64,000 bases of DNA from Psychromonas ossibalaenae ATCC BAA-1528 (GTDB taxonomy: Bacteria > Pseudomonadota > Gammaproteobacteria > Enterobacterales > Psychromonadaceae). Every line of letters begins with the position of its first letter. Within the stretch, counting starts at the first letter, position 1. The notes beneath the pieces were generated by a model. It did not search any database and was not told the DNA's origin. It was given only the letters and a program-made list of their open reading frames with translations. A program made the position numbers and the translations under genes. Below are positions 28,177 through 39,600 of this stretch, one piece after another. The stretch spans positions 1-64,000 of the forward strand of contig NZ_KB906991.1 in the NCBI RefSeq assembly GCF_000381745.1, in the 5' to 3' direction.

Positions 28177-31100
28177 ATGACTAGAGAAGCAGTTACTAAC
28201 GATAAAATCGCCGCGCAGTTCGACTCGCCTTCATATCAACTCCTAGAAAAAATCGGTGAAGGTGGTTTCGGCCGTGTTTACCGTGCCAGGCAGATTAATA
28301 CCGGGCAGATTGTTGCTATTAAGTTCTTATCAATCGGCGCTGAATTTGACGAGTCTAAAAGGGCGCGTTATATCGATCGTTTTGAGCGGGAAACTTTACT
28401 GGGCGGGCGTCTGCAGCATCCTAATATTGTGCGTTTATTAGATAAAGGAAATTGTGCTGATCTGCTTTATGCGGTATTTGAGTTTGTAGAAGGTAAAACC
28501 TTAAAACAGACGTTAGCTGAATGCGGCACCCTGCTGCCTATTGATGCTGCTGAAATTATGCGCCAGGTTTTAGATGCATTATCCCATGCACATGAGCAGG
28601 GGGTCATTCACCGAGATATTAAACCAGCCAATATTATTCTTAGTAAAACCGGTGCTAAAACACACGTTAAAGTACTAGATTTTGGTATAGGTACCTTAGT
28701 GGACGAAGCGCGGCTACAGGATTATAAAAGTATTACCCTGACCCAGGAAACCCTAGGGACGCCTTCTTATAGTTCTCCCGAACAGCTCAGAGGGGAGCCG
28801 CCGACGGTCAAAACCGACCTCTATGTGTGGGGCTTAGTTTTTATTGAATGTCTGACCGGACAGCCTGCAATGTCGGGCTCTAATCTGGCATCGGTATTTC
28901 ATAAACAGCTTAGTCAGGAAAATGTGCCTCTTCCGGCAGCCATTGTCGGACACCCGATTGCCGCTCTGCTTCGCCGCGCCCTGCAGAAAAAAGCACATGA
29001 GCGCACGGTTAATGCCGCCGAATTATATCAAGAGCTTACCCAGATTAACTTTTCTAATCTGGTGGGGGATATGGCAGCTCCCAAGGAGCATGCTGTAGAG
29101 CACCATACAACAGTGATACGTGCCGATTTTGATGAAACCATTATTCATGAGCAGCCGCTTAGTTTTACTTCACTGATCGAACGTAAACAGATTACGGCAT
29201 TGAGCATTAATTTAAGTGCATATTCAGCGGCTGATCAAGCTGTTGATTATGAAGTGGTTGACGCACTGCACCGAGATCAAAAAAACCAGTGTCTAGATAC
29301 GGCTGTTCGTTACGGCGGTTACCATGCAGGCACGCTGGGTGACACGCAGTTATTTTATTTTGGTTATCCTGTCGTAAGTGATAATGACAGCCGTTTATGT
29401 GCCCGCAGCGCATTGGATATCATCAGCAGTTTACGTAAACGCAATACCCTGCTTAAAGTAACGCACGGTATAGAGCTGGAGCTTCGCATCGGTATACATA
29501 CCGGTTTAGTCACCTGTTATGCAGATGCGGTACCGGAAGGTAATACGCCTAATATTGCTATGCAGCTTTCGCGTATGGCCTGCTCTGAGCAGGTGCTTTG
29601 TTCAGATGCAAGTCGTAAAATTCTTGAAAGTCATATTGAATTTGAGCCAGTTCAAAGTCATGAGCTGGGAATTAAGCGCACTGAAACTGCTGTTTATAAA
29701 ATGGTAGCAGAACGAACTGTAGAGGCGTTTGGTTTTTTACGGGGAACACAAAATAATCATGCTTTTATCGGGCGTACTGATGAGCTTAGCCGCTTAAACG
29801 ATCTTCTTTGTAACAAGGGAGTTGAAAGTAACAGCAATAATAAGCTCGCACATATTTATGGTGAAGCGGGAATAGGTAAATCACGTTTGATTTTCGAGCT
29901 GCGGAATAACGCGGCCCATATGCATCATTATGTAGCGCAGTGCCTGCCGGAGCATGTTAATAACGCTCTGTATCCTATTTTGAATATGCTTAAATATAAG
30001 TATTCACTGGAGGCGCTGACACCTGAAGCGGCTGCTCAGAAGCTAAGCTGTGAAATAAATCAGATAGAGCATCTGCAGGCTAAAGATGCGTTACCTCTGC
30101 TTTGTTCCTGGTTAGGTTTCCCCTTGCCGGAAGAGATGGAAGCATCGGTGCTCAGTCCGGATCTACAGAAAAAGGTATTATTTACAAGCTTAAGCGCTTT
30201 GTTAGTTAATCAGGATCAAAGCACTGCTTCGCGCCCGAATTTATTTCTTTTTGAAGATATGCATTGGGCAGATCCTACTAGTATTGAGTTTATCGCTTTT
30301 TTAAGTACCAATGATGCATTCAGCAGTTCTAATGATGTGTTAATTAGTACATCGCGTCAGCCGTTACCTGCTTCATTAGGGCAGGCCGGATTTAATTTAA
30401 TTGAACTAGTAAAACTCTCTAAGCAGGATACGCGTGATTTTGTTCGTATTTTATTTGATAAACAGAATGTTTCGGCAAGTTTACTCGATATTGTTGTAAC
30501 CCGTACGGACGGTATTCCTCTGTTTATTGAAGAACTGGTCAACATGCTTAAACAAAAAGGGCTGGTACATCATTTAAACGGTATTACCGATTTTGTAAAT
30601 GCCGACAAAATAAGTGAAGTACCTAACAGCTTACGCGACTCGCTGCAGCAGAAACTCGATGCATTAGTATCTGCAAAGGGGACTGCACAGCTGGCCGCTG
30701 CTATTGGTCGTGAATTTGATTATAACTTGTTAACTGCCGCCTCAGAACTGGGGGAGTCTCAGCTGCAAAATGATTTAAATGAACTGATAGATGCAGAGCT
30801 TATTTATCTGCAGCGTAAAGTAGCTGGTGACAGTTATATCTTTAAGCATGCGTTGGTAAGGGATGCCGCTTACGAGGGAATAAGTTCCCATGCGCTTAGT
30901 CACTCTCATCTTCAAATAGCTGATTCATTAGAGAAGTATTTCCCTGAAGTTGCAGAGAAAGAGCCTGCAATTGTAGCGCAGCACTTTGCATCTGCAGAAA
31001 AATTTTCGCAGGCAGTTTATTATGGTCTTCGGGCTGCAAAACAATCTCTGCAGGCGGCTGCATTTTCTGAAACAGTATCTCAAACTAAGCAGGTGGAATT

Positions 31101-32169
31101 ATGGCTCACAAATTTGAGTGAAGAGGATCAGATTGACAGTAAACTTGAATTGAATGAGATTCTAACAACGGTGAGTATGCATACTGACGGCTGGGCATCA
31201 GATCAGATTAAAGAATATACCAGCCAGTCCATTGAGTTATTAAACTCGAAGCAAGGTTATGAGAAAAAAGAGCTTATTAAATACTTGTGGTGGAAGATTA
31301 TGCAGAGTCTTGTGGCTGGAGATCGGGAACATTTGCCCGAAGTCGCTCAAGAAATTGAAGAACTGCTGGATGTAGCAAGTCCATCAGATAAGTCCGCTAT
31401 TTTGAGTATTTTAGGATATTACTATTACACAGAAGGATGTTGTCAAAAAGGAAGAAAATTTCTTGAATCAGCAGTTGATTATCATTCTGAAGTAGATCAA
31501 GACCAGGAGCATTTTAAGACTTATGGCTGGCATAGCGCTATTTTTTCTTTAGCCAGCTTAGCGCGAGTCTGCTGGGATATGGGGGATACTGATTTAGCGC
31601 TCAACTATGTGGAAAAAGCGGTAAAAAAAGCGAAAGATGCCGATGATATTGGAACTTTAGGCATAACATTAATGTATGCAAGTATTGTCCATCAATACAA
31701 CAACGATAAAGCTTCATGTTTAACTACTGCAGAAGAGTTAGTAACTCTGTCAAATGAATACGATCTTTCCGTCTTTGCCGCTTATGGGCGTTTGATCTTT
31801 TCATGGGCTGCTAATGATGACAGTAAACAGCTGCTGTCATTGGAGGAGCTGAAAAATTATGGCTCTAGACATGCAGTCGCTTATTTCTCTTCATTAATCG
31901 CCGATATCTATATATCACATGGTGCTGTAAATAAAGCAATTGAACGTTTGGATGAATGTATCCATTTATGTCAAACCATAGGTGAGCACTATTACGAAGC
32001 ACAGCTGTACCATCGCAGAGCCCTGTGCCGTGTCCATTATTTCCCTGAACAAAAAGAATTAGCAAAAAAAGATTTTCAACAAGCTTTGATGCAGGCGGAA
32101 AAAGTAGGTGCTTCTTATGTTGTTGAAAAAGTGAAGCATGATCTAACGGCAATTTTTAATGATAATTAA
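28177..32169 (+). CDS. TOMM-type kinase/cyclase-like/STAND fusion protein 2
   Basis: Paralogue of 1330 residues. The first 905 or so residues match the other two closely: loop GEGGFGRVYRA, Lys49, HRD 145-147, a cyclase-like domain with LSINLS and NIAMQ (both key residues replaced), and Walker A GEAGIGKSR with Lys568. After KHALVRDAAY the sequence parts company. The C-terminal 400 residues (from about ISSHALSHSHLQIADSLEKY) are a different helical-repeat domain from that of proteins 1 and 3. The next gene is also different, a protein of about 407 residues in place of a 130-residue precursor. The tail thus appears matched to the partner. The stop codon precedes the next start by 13 bases, so the two are cotranscribed. 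Confidence 0.9.
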   Translation: MTREAVTNDKIAAQFDSPSYQLLEKIGEGGFGRVYRARQINTGQIVAIKFLSIGAEFDESKRARYIDRFERETLLGGRLQHPNIVRLLDKGNCADLLYAVFEFVEGKTLKQTLAECGTLLPIDAAEIMRQVLDALSHAHEQGVIHRDIKPANIILSKTGAKTHVKVLDFGIGTLVDEARLQDYKSITLTQETLGTPSYSSPEQLRGEPPTVKTDLYVWGLVFIECLTGQPAMSGSNLASVFHKQLSQENVPLPAAIVGHPIAALLRRALQKKAHERTVNAAELYQELTQINFSNLVGDMAAPKEHAVEHHTTVIRADFDETIIHEQPLSFTSLIERKQITALSINLSAYSAADQAVDYEVVDALHRDQKNQCLDTAVRYGGYHAGTLGDTQLFYFGYPVVSDNDSRLCARSALDIISSLRKRNTLLKVTHGIELELRIGIHTGLVTCYADAVPEGNTPNIAMQLSRMACSEQVLCSDASRKILESHIEFEPVQSHELGIKRTETAVYKMVAERTVEAFGFLRGTQNNHAFIGRTDELSRLNDLLCNKGVESNSNNKLAHIYGEAGIGKSRLIFELRNNAAHMHHYVAQCLPEHVNNALYPILNMLKYKYSLEALTPEAAAQKLSCEINQIEHLQAKDALPLLCSWLGFPLPEEMEASVLSPDLQKKVLFTSLSALLVNQDQSTASRPNLFLFEDMHWADPTSIEFIAFLSTNDAFSSSNDVLISTSRQPLPASLGQAGFNLIELVKLSKQDTRDFVRILFDKQNVSASLLDIVVTRTDGIPLFIEELVNMLKQKGLVHHLNGITDFVNADKISEVPNSLRDSLQQKLDALVSAKGTAQLAAAIGREFDYNLLTAASELGESQLQNDLNELIDAELIYLQRKVAGDSYIFKHALVRDAAYEGISSHALSHSHLQIADSLEKYFPEVAEKEPAIVAQHFASAEKFSQAVYYGLRAAKQSLQAAAFSETVSQTKQVELWLTNLSEEDQIDSKLELNEILTTVSMHTDGWASDQIKEYTSQSIELLNSKQGYEKKELIKYLWWKIMQSLVAGDREHLPEVAQEIEELLDVASPSDKSAILSILGYYYYTEGCCQKGRKFLESAVDYHSEVDQDQEHFKTYGWHSAIFSLASLARVCWDMGDTDLALNYVEKAVKKAKDADDIGTLGITLMYASIVHQYNNDKASCLTTAEELVTLSNEYDLSVFAAYGRLIFSWAANDDSKQLLSLEELKNYGSRHAVAYFSSLIADIYISHGAVNKAIERLDECIHLCQTIGEHYYEAQLYHRRALCRVHYFPEQKELAKKDFQQALMQAEKVGASYVVEKVKHDLTAIFNDN

Positions 32170-32182
32170 GGACAATAATAAA

Positions 32183-33406
32183 ATGACTAGAGATAGAACA
32201 GAAACAGAAGTACCAAGTTCAGTTGCAGACAGAATGATTAATTTAAGACTATTACATTTACGAGAATGTGCAGAAATTTGGTCTGAAAGTGACAATATTG
32301 AAGACTTTATTAATGAATGTAATGGAAAAAAAATAGATTTTCGCTGGCAGGATCCATTAGATGAAACATTGTTTGATATAAAGTTTAAAGACAAAGGCTG
32401 GGTAAAATATTTAAAAGCTTTTGGTCCCAGAATAGCAGAAGCTCCAGTAAAAGAGGGAAATCCATATTTGTTCTGGTACGAAGGTATCCCTCCATTTTAT
32501 AACCCTGCAAATAGTTCAATGATGCTGCAGCCTTTTATTAATAACCGTATCATTGTAAAGGTACCAAAAAAACAAAGGGTGAAGTATATTGAGAATGGCC
32601 TACTCGTTGAAAGTAAAGAGTATTTAACTGGATTTCAACAAGCGATAGCCCTTACTAGCTTTGCCGCTGATGATCCTGCTGTATTTTCTGCCAAGCAGAA
32701 ATCCAATCAAAACCTCACATATAAATCGGGTGCAGAGACCATGTATACTCTGGCTCTTAGTGAAAAAGAGTATAATATCGATACAGGGCTCTTTGTCGGT
32801 GACTCTGGACGATATAGTGTTTATTTCTCAGTCGCTTATAAAGAATACCGGAAATTATTCGATCTGCCGCCTATTGTACCGCGTGATCCTACGCAGTTAA
32901 TTCCTGAGATACTTGCACCGGAACAACCAAAGAAATCATTTAATTTAGATAATGATAGTTCTGGTTTATATTTTTCAATCAGTGCTGGTATTCGCAATTT
33001 ATTAACAACAATGTGGACGGAAGATTCAATTTGGAATTTAGTCATTACTGAAAAAGAGATGTTTGATCAGCATAAACCCGGGCAAACAGTAAAGTTAATC
33101 AATGAACTGCTTGATACAACCTATCCGCTGCATTTTGATTTCGTGCTCATGGAAGATGAACATGCTCATTATATCCTTGATAAAAATACCGGCAAAGGAT
33201 CTTGGAAATGGATGTATGATGATGAATTCGTTGGTAAATTTAAGGAGGGTAGTGATATTAAGGCGGGAGTGCCGTATTCAATTTCAAAACTCCCGTTACA
33301 ATTTATTGAGTATACAATACCTACACCGCCTCAAAATGAAGGCATGGCTCCAATAGCATTAATGAATTACGATGTGGATGATTATGGAATGCCTTTCACT
33401 TGCTAA
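32183..33406 (+). CDS. Unrecognised ~407-aa protein with a precursor-like C-terminal tail
   Basis: I do not recognise the body of this protein. It is soluble, without signal peptide or membrane helix, and rich in aromatic and acidic residues. The ATG at 32183 is preferred, having AAGGA 10 bases upstream; an in-frame upstream codon would overlap kinase 2. The notable part is the end. A Pro-rich turn (IPTPPQNEG) leads to IALMNYDVDDYGMPFTC, which aligns with VALADYQATGRTYPFTCV of precursor 2: the same PTP, AL..Y and PFTC spacing. It lies between kinase 2 and the first YcaO gene. It may be an unusually large substrate of the YcaO enzymes, or a carrier with a modifiable terminal Thr-Cys. This is inference from the tail. 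Confidence 0.75.
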   Translation: MTRDRTETEVPSSVADRMINLRLLHLRECAEIWSESDNIEDFINECNGKKIDFRWQDPLDETLFDIKFKDKGWVKYLKAFGPRIAEAPVKEGNPYLFWYEGIPPFYNPANSSMMLQPFINNRIIVKVPKKQRVKYIENGLLVESKEYLTGFQQAIALTSFAADDPAVFSAKQKSNQNLTYKSGAETMYTLALSEKEYNIDTGLFVGDSGRYSVYFSVAYKEYRKLFDLPPIVPRDPTQLIPEILAPEQPKKSFNLDNDSSGLYFSISAGIRNLLTTMWTEDSIWNLVITEKEMFDQHKPGQTVKLINELLDTTYPLHFDFVLMEDEHAHYILDKNTGKGSWKWMYDDEFVGKFKEGSDIKAGVPYSISKLPLQFIEYTIPTPPQNEGMAPIALMNYDVDDYGMPFTC

Positions 33407-33607
33407 CTCTGTAATTTGATGATTTTTCTGCAGTCCTGATATAGGGCTGCAGGAATACATTAATCCAGCAAAAGTTTTCTTAAAAACCTTAATAGATTGA
33501 TTTTAACCAGCATAAAGGATCAGAGACTTTTTCAGATTGGTAATAAATCAACATCTCTTTTTAGTAATTAATCTACAAATCTATAACTATCAAAAAGGTA
33601 ACAGAAA

Positions 33608-35821
33608 TTGATTATTTTTGAACAATATTATGAATGGCATCCCAAATATTCAATCAGCTCTCTCTATAATAATTATGTTCGTGTATTAGCCGATTTTAAT
33701 CATAATATTTTGAATATTTCATCTGTTACAGCTTTAAATGAAATACTGATTAATGCTAAAACATTAGATGAATTAAGTCGAAAATTTCCGGTAAATATTA
33801 TTTTACAGCTGCATCAGCAGCTGCAGGCATTATTAAGCGCAGGATATATTCGTGTACGAGATAATAGTACAGATGATGTTACTTACCAGCTGCCCGATTT
33901 TTCCCAAAAAGCATTGCAGATAATTAATAAACATCAATCACATGAAATAACAGTACTATCTCAATGTAATTCTTTAGAGCCTCTTTTTAATGTATTCAAT
34001 CAGCTTGATATCACTAATAAATGTAATGTTGTGATAGTTGATGATTACCTGGATCCTCGCCTAGAAACAATTAACCAAAAGTATCAAGACAGTAAACAGG
34101 ACTGGGTTTTAATTAAAGTTACTGGCGACCAAACATTTGTCGGGCCGCTGTTTAGCACTGAAAATCAGACAGCCTGCTGGCAGTGTTTAAACCACCGTAT
34201 GCGCATTAATAATGCACTTCGATGGATAGAATATAATAACGATTCAGACTCTTTAATTGAAGATGTACCGCTAGAAACGAGTGATATGGCGACAAAGCCA
34301 GTACCAATAAAGTATGATGCAGAACTTATTAATAAGCATATCACTCTGTTAATACCAAAATTACAACAGCTGCTCGTTGATGAGCTCCAAAATTGCTTTT
34401 TCGAAATAAACACTGAGCGTGCTCATCAAGAAAGCCATCCGGTGATTAAACGTCCACAATGCCCATGCTGCGGCGATCAAGATTTATATAAGAAGCAAAC
34501 CCGGCTGCCAGTCAAGTTTCAGCAGGCTAAAAAAATGTTTAACATCGACGGGGGCGTACGCTGTGTTGCTCCAGAAGAAACATGTGCTCTTCTCAAAACT
34601 GTTATAAGCCCTATCAGCGGATTATTGAGTCACTTTAATACGGTATCTAAAACAGGAGAAAACCTTAACCAGATTTATCGCAGTGGATTTTTTCAAGTTC
34701 CCCGATTAATCAATACATTTACTCACAAATTATCCAATGCTACTTTTTTATATACGAGCATGGGCAAAGGTATTGCTGCGGAACAGTCACAAGCCAGTGC
34801 ATTAAGTGAAGGTATTGAACGTCTTGCATCGCAATATCAAGGTGATGAAGTTGTCTTTTCTTTAATACCTCCCGAGAATAATCCTGATTATATACTGCCG
34901 CAGCAGCTGAGTCCTTTTACAGACAAGCAATACAAAAAATTTGCAACAGAGCAAAATGCAGAATATCAGTTATATGCAGCGGAAAAGTACAATGCAAATA
35001 CTCCCTTAAACTGGACCCCTGTATGGTCATTAACTCGCAATAAACAATGTTTTGTTCCCCTGAGTTATTGTTACGCACACACGCCGTTTGAAGATCATAA
35101 ATTCAGTCGTTTTTATCATAATGGTGGTGCAGCTGGAAATACGTTAGAAGAAGCCGTGCTGCAAGGTTTTTTAGAGATTGTTGAAAGAGATGCTATTGCA
35201 GTTTGGTGGTATAACAAATTACAAAAGCCTAGTGTCGATTATTCAAATATGAGTGATGCACTGCTCAGTCAGTTAGCACACACGTTAGGTGATGACTGGC
35301 AATACTGGGCAATTGATTTAACCACTGATTTTAATATCCCGGTCATCGCAGCCGTAAGCCAGCATAAATTGGAAGGCAAAGTCTGCTTCGGTTTTGGCTG
35401 CCACTTAAATCCCTTTATAGCTTGTCAGCGGGCATTCACGGAACTTTGTCAAATTACAGAAATAAGAAACAGTAATACGGCGCCATTTGATTTTGATCTG
35501 ATTAAACAAGACAACTACTTAGCAGCCAGCAGCAAGCCGCCAGTCAAACTCGAAGAGTATGCTGTAGAAGCTAATGACGATATATTAGATGATATTAATT
35601 TATGTATTAAAAGGGCGTCTCAGCTAGGGCTTGAAACGCTAGTTTTGGACTATACCCGCCCAGATATGATACTCAATACGGCTAAAGTAATTATCCCTGG
35701 AACTTGCCACCTGTTTCCCTATTTTGCCGCTGAGCGACTTTATAATGTCCCTGTAAAAATGGGCTGGCTTGAAAAGGCAAACAGTGAATCTGACTTAAAT
35801 CAGCAGGCGCTGCTGATTTAG
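33608..35821 (+). CDS. Fused E1-like/YcaO cyclodehydratase 1 (zinc-site intact)
   Basis: TOMM cyclodehydratase of 737 residues. The N-terminal 80 residues form a PqqD/RRE-like leader-binding clamp (SVTALNEILINAKTLDEL...LLSAGYI). An E1-like part (about 95-300) has zinc cysteines Cys190 and Cys193 (ACWQCLNHR) and Cys285 and Cys288 (CPCC). The YcaO domain (about 325-737) has the ATP-site motifs SEGIERL (Glu401, Glu404) and NTLEEAVLQ...EIVERDA. The enzyme class activates peptide amide bonds with ATP to form azolines at Cys, Ser or Thr. The C-terminus is NQQALLI, not the PxPxP seen in many azoline-forming YcaO proteins. The start is TTG with AAAAGGTAA upstream, and this start aligns with the second YcaO. 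Confidence 0.88.
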   Translation: MIIFEQYYEWHPKYSISSLYNNYVRVLADFNHNILNISSVTALNEILINAKTLDELSRKFPVNIILQLHQQLQALLSAGYIRVRDNSTDDVTYQLPDFSQKALQIINKHQSHEITVLSQCNSLEPLFNVFNQLDITNKCNVVIVDDYLDPRLETINQKYQDSKQDWVLIKVTGDQTFVGPLFSTENQTACWQCLNHRMRINNALRWIEYNNDSDSLIEDVPLETSDMATKPVPIKYDAELINKHITLLIPKLQQLLVDELQNCFFEINTERAHQESHPVIKRPQCPCCGDQDLYKKQTRLPVKFQQAKKMFNIDGGVRCVAPEETCALLKTVISPISGLLSHFNTVSKTGENLNQIYRSGFFQVPRLINTFTHKLSNATFLYTSMGKGIAAEQSQASALSEGIERLASQYQGDEVVFSLIPPENNPDYILPQQLSPFTDKQYKKFATEQNAEYQLYAAEKYNANTPLNWTPVWSLTRNKQCFVPLSYCYAHTPFEDHKFSRFYHNGGAAGNTLEEAVLQGFLEIVERDAIAVWWYNKLQKPSVDYSNMSDALLSQLAHTLGDDWQYWAIDLTTDFNIPVIAAVSQHKLEGKVCFGFGCHLNPFIACQRAFTELCQITEIRNSNTAPFDFDLIKQDNYLAASSKPPVKLEEYAVEANDDILDDINLCIKRASQLGLETLVLDYTRPDMILNTAKVIIPGTCHLFPYFAAERLYNVPVKMGWLEKANSESDLNQQALLI

Positions 35822-36635
35822 TGATAAAACACATTCTTACCAGAAGATTCTGGCGCCCGCCAAACAATACTAAGTAAAGTGAGGCCATTATCATTGAGGA
35901 AATTTAGCCTTCCTTACCCTATGAAATGGGGACATTGAATGTGGTTTCTACTCTACATTAGGCATCAGTCCCATTTTTCTGCTATTCGAAGAAGATCACG
36001 GTTTTAGCAGCCGCTGCTCGAAGCTTTTCCTGCGTGCAATATTCACTATTTTGATTGGATAAAGCGACAGTCTGAATGGAATCGTGATGTTTATTAAGTG
36101 CATGTCTGACAAAAACTTCAGTAGAGAATATTGCAGGTAAAAGTCAAAAAATAGCCCCGCAGTGCTGTACTCAAAGTTAGATTTTTTATTGATTTATTAA
36201 AAATTAGTTGAATTTTAGCCCCTTAATAAAGATGTGTTAACTTGTTTATAGCGGGTTAGCTGCTTGCGCGTCAGTGTTGCCTATTAAATGGCAGCAATGT
36301 TTTTTCAGCAGTAAATTTCGCTTAATAATTCCCATGTTACTGCATAGACGGCAGTTAGTTTGAATTGTAAATTTTTCGATGTTTTTCTTTGTTGTTATTT
36401 TTCAGGGAGATAGTTTCTCTGTGAAAATTTTCACCATTTTAATAACTTGAATAAATTATTAATTAAACCTGCGGTAGCAAGTTCTCGTTAAGCTGCTATT
36501 ATAATATCAAAAGTTAGATCAGAAACGCATTGCGGGTAGTGTTTATGAACATTGGTATATTGAAAAAAGTCAATTACTGTCCCATCCTTTTCATTTGATT
36601 TTATACCGACATGCTCACAAAATAATGAAGGTAAT
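35822..36635. promoter_or_regulatory. Long non-coding stretch and leader of kinase 3
   Basis: 814 bases without a supported gene. The first 550 bases show nothing I recognise. From about 36400 it parallels the leader of kinase 2 (see 27529-28176). It ends with CAATTACTGTCCCATCC, then ATGCTCACAAAATAATGAAG and GTAAT before the ATG. GAAGG provides the ribosome-binding site. Confidence 0.5.
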
Positions 36636-39600
36636 ATGACTATAAAAGCAGTTTTTAGCGATAAAACCTCCGAGAAGTTTGACTCTTCTGCATATGAACT
36701 ACTCGAAAAAATAGGTGAAGGCGGCTTTGGCCTAGTTTATCGTGCCAGACAGATTAATACCGGGCAGATTGTTGCCATTAAGTTCTTATCAATCGGCAGC
36801 GAATTTGACCAGGCTAAAAGAACACGTTATATCGATCGTTTTGAACGGGAAACATTACTTGGCGGACGTCTGCAGCACCCCAATATAGTACGTTTATTAG
36901 ATAAAGGTAATTGTGCTGATCTGCTTTATGCGGTATTTGAGTTTGTAGAAGGTAAAACCTTAAAACAAACATTAGTTGAATGCGGCACCCTGCTGCCTAG
37001 TGATACGGCTGAAATTATGCGCCAGGTTTTAGATGCATTATCCCATGCTCATGAGCAGGGGGTTATTCATCGAGATATTAAACCGGCCAATATTATTCTT
37101 AGTAAGACAGGGGCCAAAACACACGTTAAAGTATTAGATTTTGGTATTGGTACCTTAGTCGACGAAGCGCGGTTACAGGATTATAAAAGTATTACCCTAA
37201 CCCAGGAAACCTTAGGGACACCTTCTTACAGTTCGCCCGAGCAGCTCAGAGGCGAACCGCCGACAGTAAAAACTGATTTGTATGTGTGGGGCTTAGTTTT
37301 CATTGAATGCCTGACCGGACAGCCGGCAATGTCGGGATCTAATCTTGCGTCGGTATTTCACAAACAGCTTAGTCAGGAAAATGTACCTCTTCCTGCCGCC
37401 ATTGTCGGGCACCCGATTGCGGCGCTCCTTCGCCGGGTCTTACAGAAAAAAGCACATGAGCGCGCAGTTAATGCCTCAGAGTTATATCAAGAGCTTACCC
37501 AGATTAATTTTTCCAACCTGGTGGGGGATATGGCAGCTCCAAAGGAGAAGGCTGCTGAGCACCATACGACGGTGATACGTGCAGATTTTGATGAAACTAT
37601 TATTCATGAACAGCCGCTTAGTTTTACTTCGCTGGTCGAGCGTAAACAGGTAACTGCACTGAGTATTAATTTAAGTGCGTACTCAGCGGCTGATCAAGAT
37701 GTTGATTATGAAGTGGTTGATGCACTGCACCGCGACCAAAAAAACCAGTGTCTGGATACGGCTGTCCGTTATGGCGGTTACCATGCAGGTACGCTGGGGG
37801 ACACACAGCTATTTTACTTTGGTTATCCTGTCGTAAGTGATAATGACAGCCGTTTATGTGCGCGCAGTGCACTGGATATCATCAGCAGTTTACGTAAACG
37901 TAATACACAGCTTAAAGCGACGCATGGTATTGAGCTGGAGCTTCGCATCGGTATCCATACCGGTTTAGTCACCTGTTATGCTGATACGGTACCTGAAGGT
38001 AATACGCCTAATATTGCGATGCAGCTTTCTCGTCTGGCGGGATCTGAACAGGTGCTTTGCTCTGATGCAAGTCGAAAAATACTTGAAAGCCACATTGAAT
38101 TTGAACCTGCTCAAAGTCATGAGCTGGGGATCAAGCGCACCGAAACACCTATTTGCAAATTAGTCGCAGAGCGTACTGTAGAGGCTTTTGGTTTTTTACG
38201 AAGCACGCAGAACAATCATGTATTTATCGGGCGAGATGAGGAACTTAGCCGTTTAAAAGTGCTGCTCAATAATAGAGAGGCACAAGACAATAACCAGAGT
38301 AAACTTGCACATATTTGTGGTGAAGCGGGGATCGGTAAATCCCGTTTGATTTCTGAGCTGCGAAACAGCGCCTCACATATGTTTCATTATGTGGCGCAGT
38401 GTCTGCCGGAACATATTAATAACGGCCTGTACCCTATTTTGAATATGCTTAAATATAAGTATTCATTAGAAGCGCTGACACCAGAAACTACAGTACATAA
38501 ACTGCGTAACCTGATAAATATATCTGAGCCGCTGACTGAGCAGCAGAGCTTACCCGTACTCTGTTCCTGGTTAGGCCTGCCTCTACCTGAAGACATCGGC
38601 ATTTCGGCGCTCAGTCCGGAGCAGCAGAAACAGGTGTTATTTGCAAGTTTAAGCACTTTATTAGTCAGCCAGGACTCACGTACGACTTCGCAGTCGAGTT
38701 TGTTTCTTTTTGAAGATATGCACTGGGCAGATCCTACCAGTGTTGAGTTTATCGCTTTTTTAAGTGCCGATAATACATTCAACAATTCTAATGACGTGTT
38801 TATTAGTACATCGCGTCAGCCGCTGCCTGGTTCATTAGCTGATGCCGGGTTCAATACAGTTGAGTTAGTTAAATTAGGCAGAGCAAAAACCCGTGAGTTT
38901 GTTCGTATTCTGTTCGATAAGAAAAACATATCGGCAAATTTATTAGATGTTGTGGTCAGTCGTGCTGACGGTATTCCGCTGTTTATCGAAGAACTGGTAA
39001 ACATGCTCAAACAAAAGAATCTAGTACAGCATTTAAATGGGATTACTGACTTTGTTCATGCCGATAAAATCCACGAAGTACCTAACAGCCTACGAGACTC
39101 ACTGCAGCAGAAACTTGATGCATTGGTACATGCCAAAGAAACAGCACAGCTGGGAGCTGCCATTGGTCGTGAGTTTGATTATGCACTGCTGGCTGCTTCC
39201 TCAAATAGAAGCGAAGCTCAGCTGCAGACTGATTTAGTTGAATTAATTGAAGCTGAATTGATCTATCTGCAGCGAAAAGTTGCAGGTGACAGTTATATCT
39301 TTAAGCATGCCTTGGTAAGAGATGCTGCTTATGACTCAATTATCCCTGCTGCATTAGTACAAGTTCACGGCCGTGTTGCGGATGCCATGATAACGCGGCA
39401 GTCAGCTGCACCTATGGTGCTGGCTGGACATTTAGCAAATGCGCACCGTAACCGTGAAGCGGCTGCATTAGGCTTATCCGAATCGCAGAATGCATTAGCT
39501 AAGTCTCTTAGTCAAAGTGCATTTGAAATCGCTCGAAAAGCGATTATATGGAATGAGAAGCGGGCAGACAGTGCCGCAAAATTTGAGGTCTCACTGAATT

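Noticed and set aside
28177-32195. Similar start sequences of kinase 2 and the ~407-aa protein (ATGACTAGAGA)
   Set aside because: The likeness covers only about 11 bases, then the proteins differ entirely. It is probably coincidence or a shared translation start context.
33431-33462. Inverted repeat around CTGCAG before YcaO 1
   Set aside because: The stem is short and interrupted and CTGCAG is frequent in this region, so not significant.
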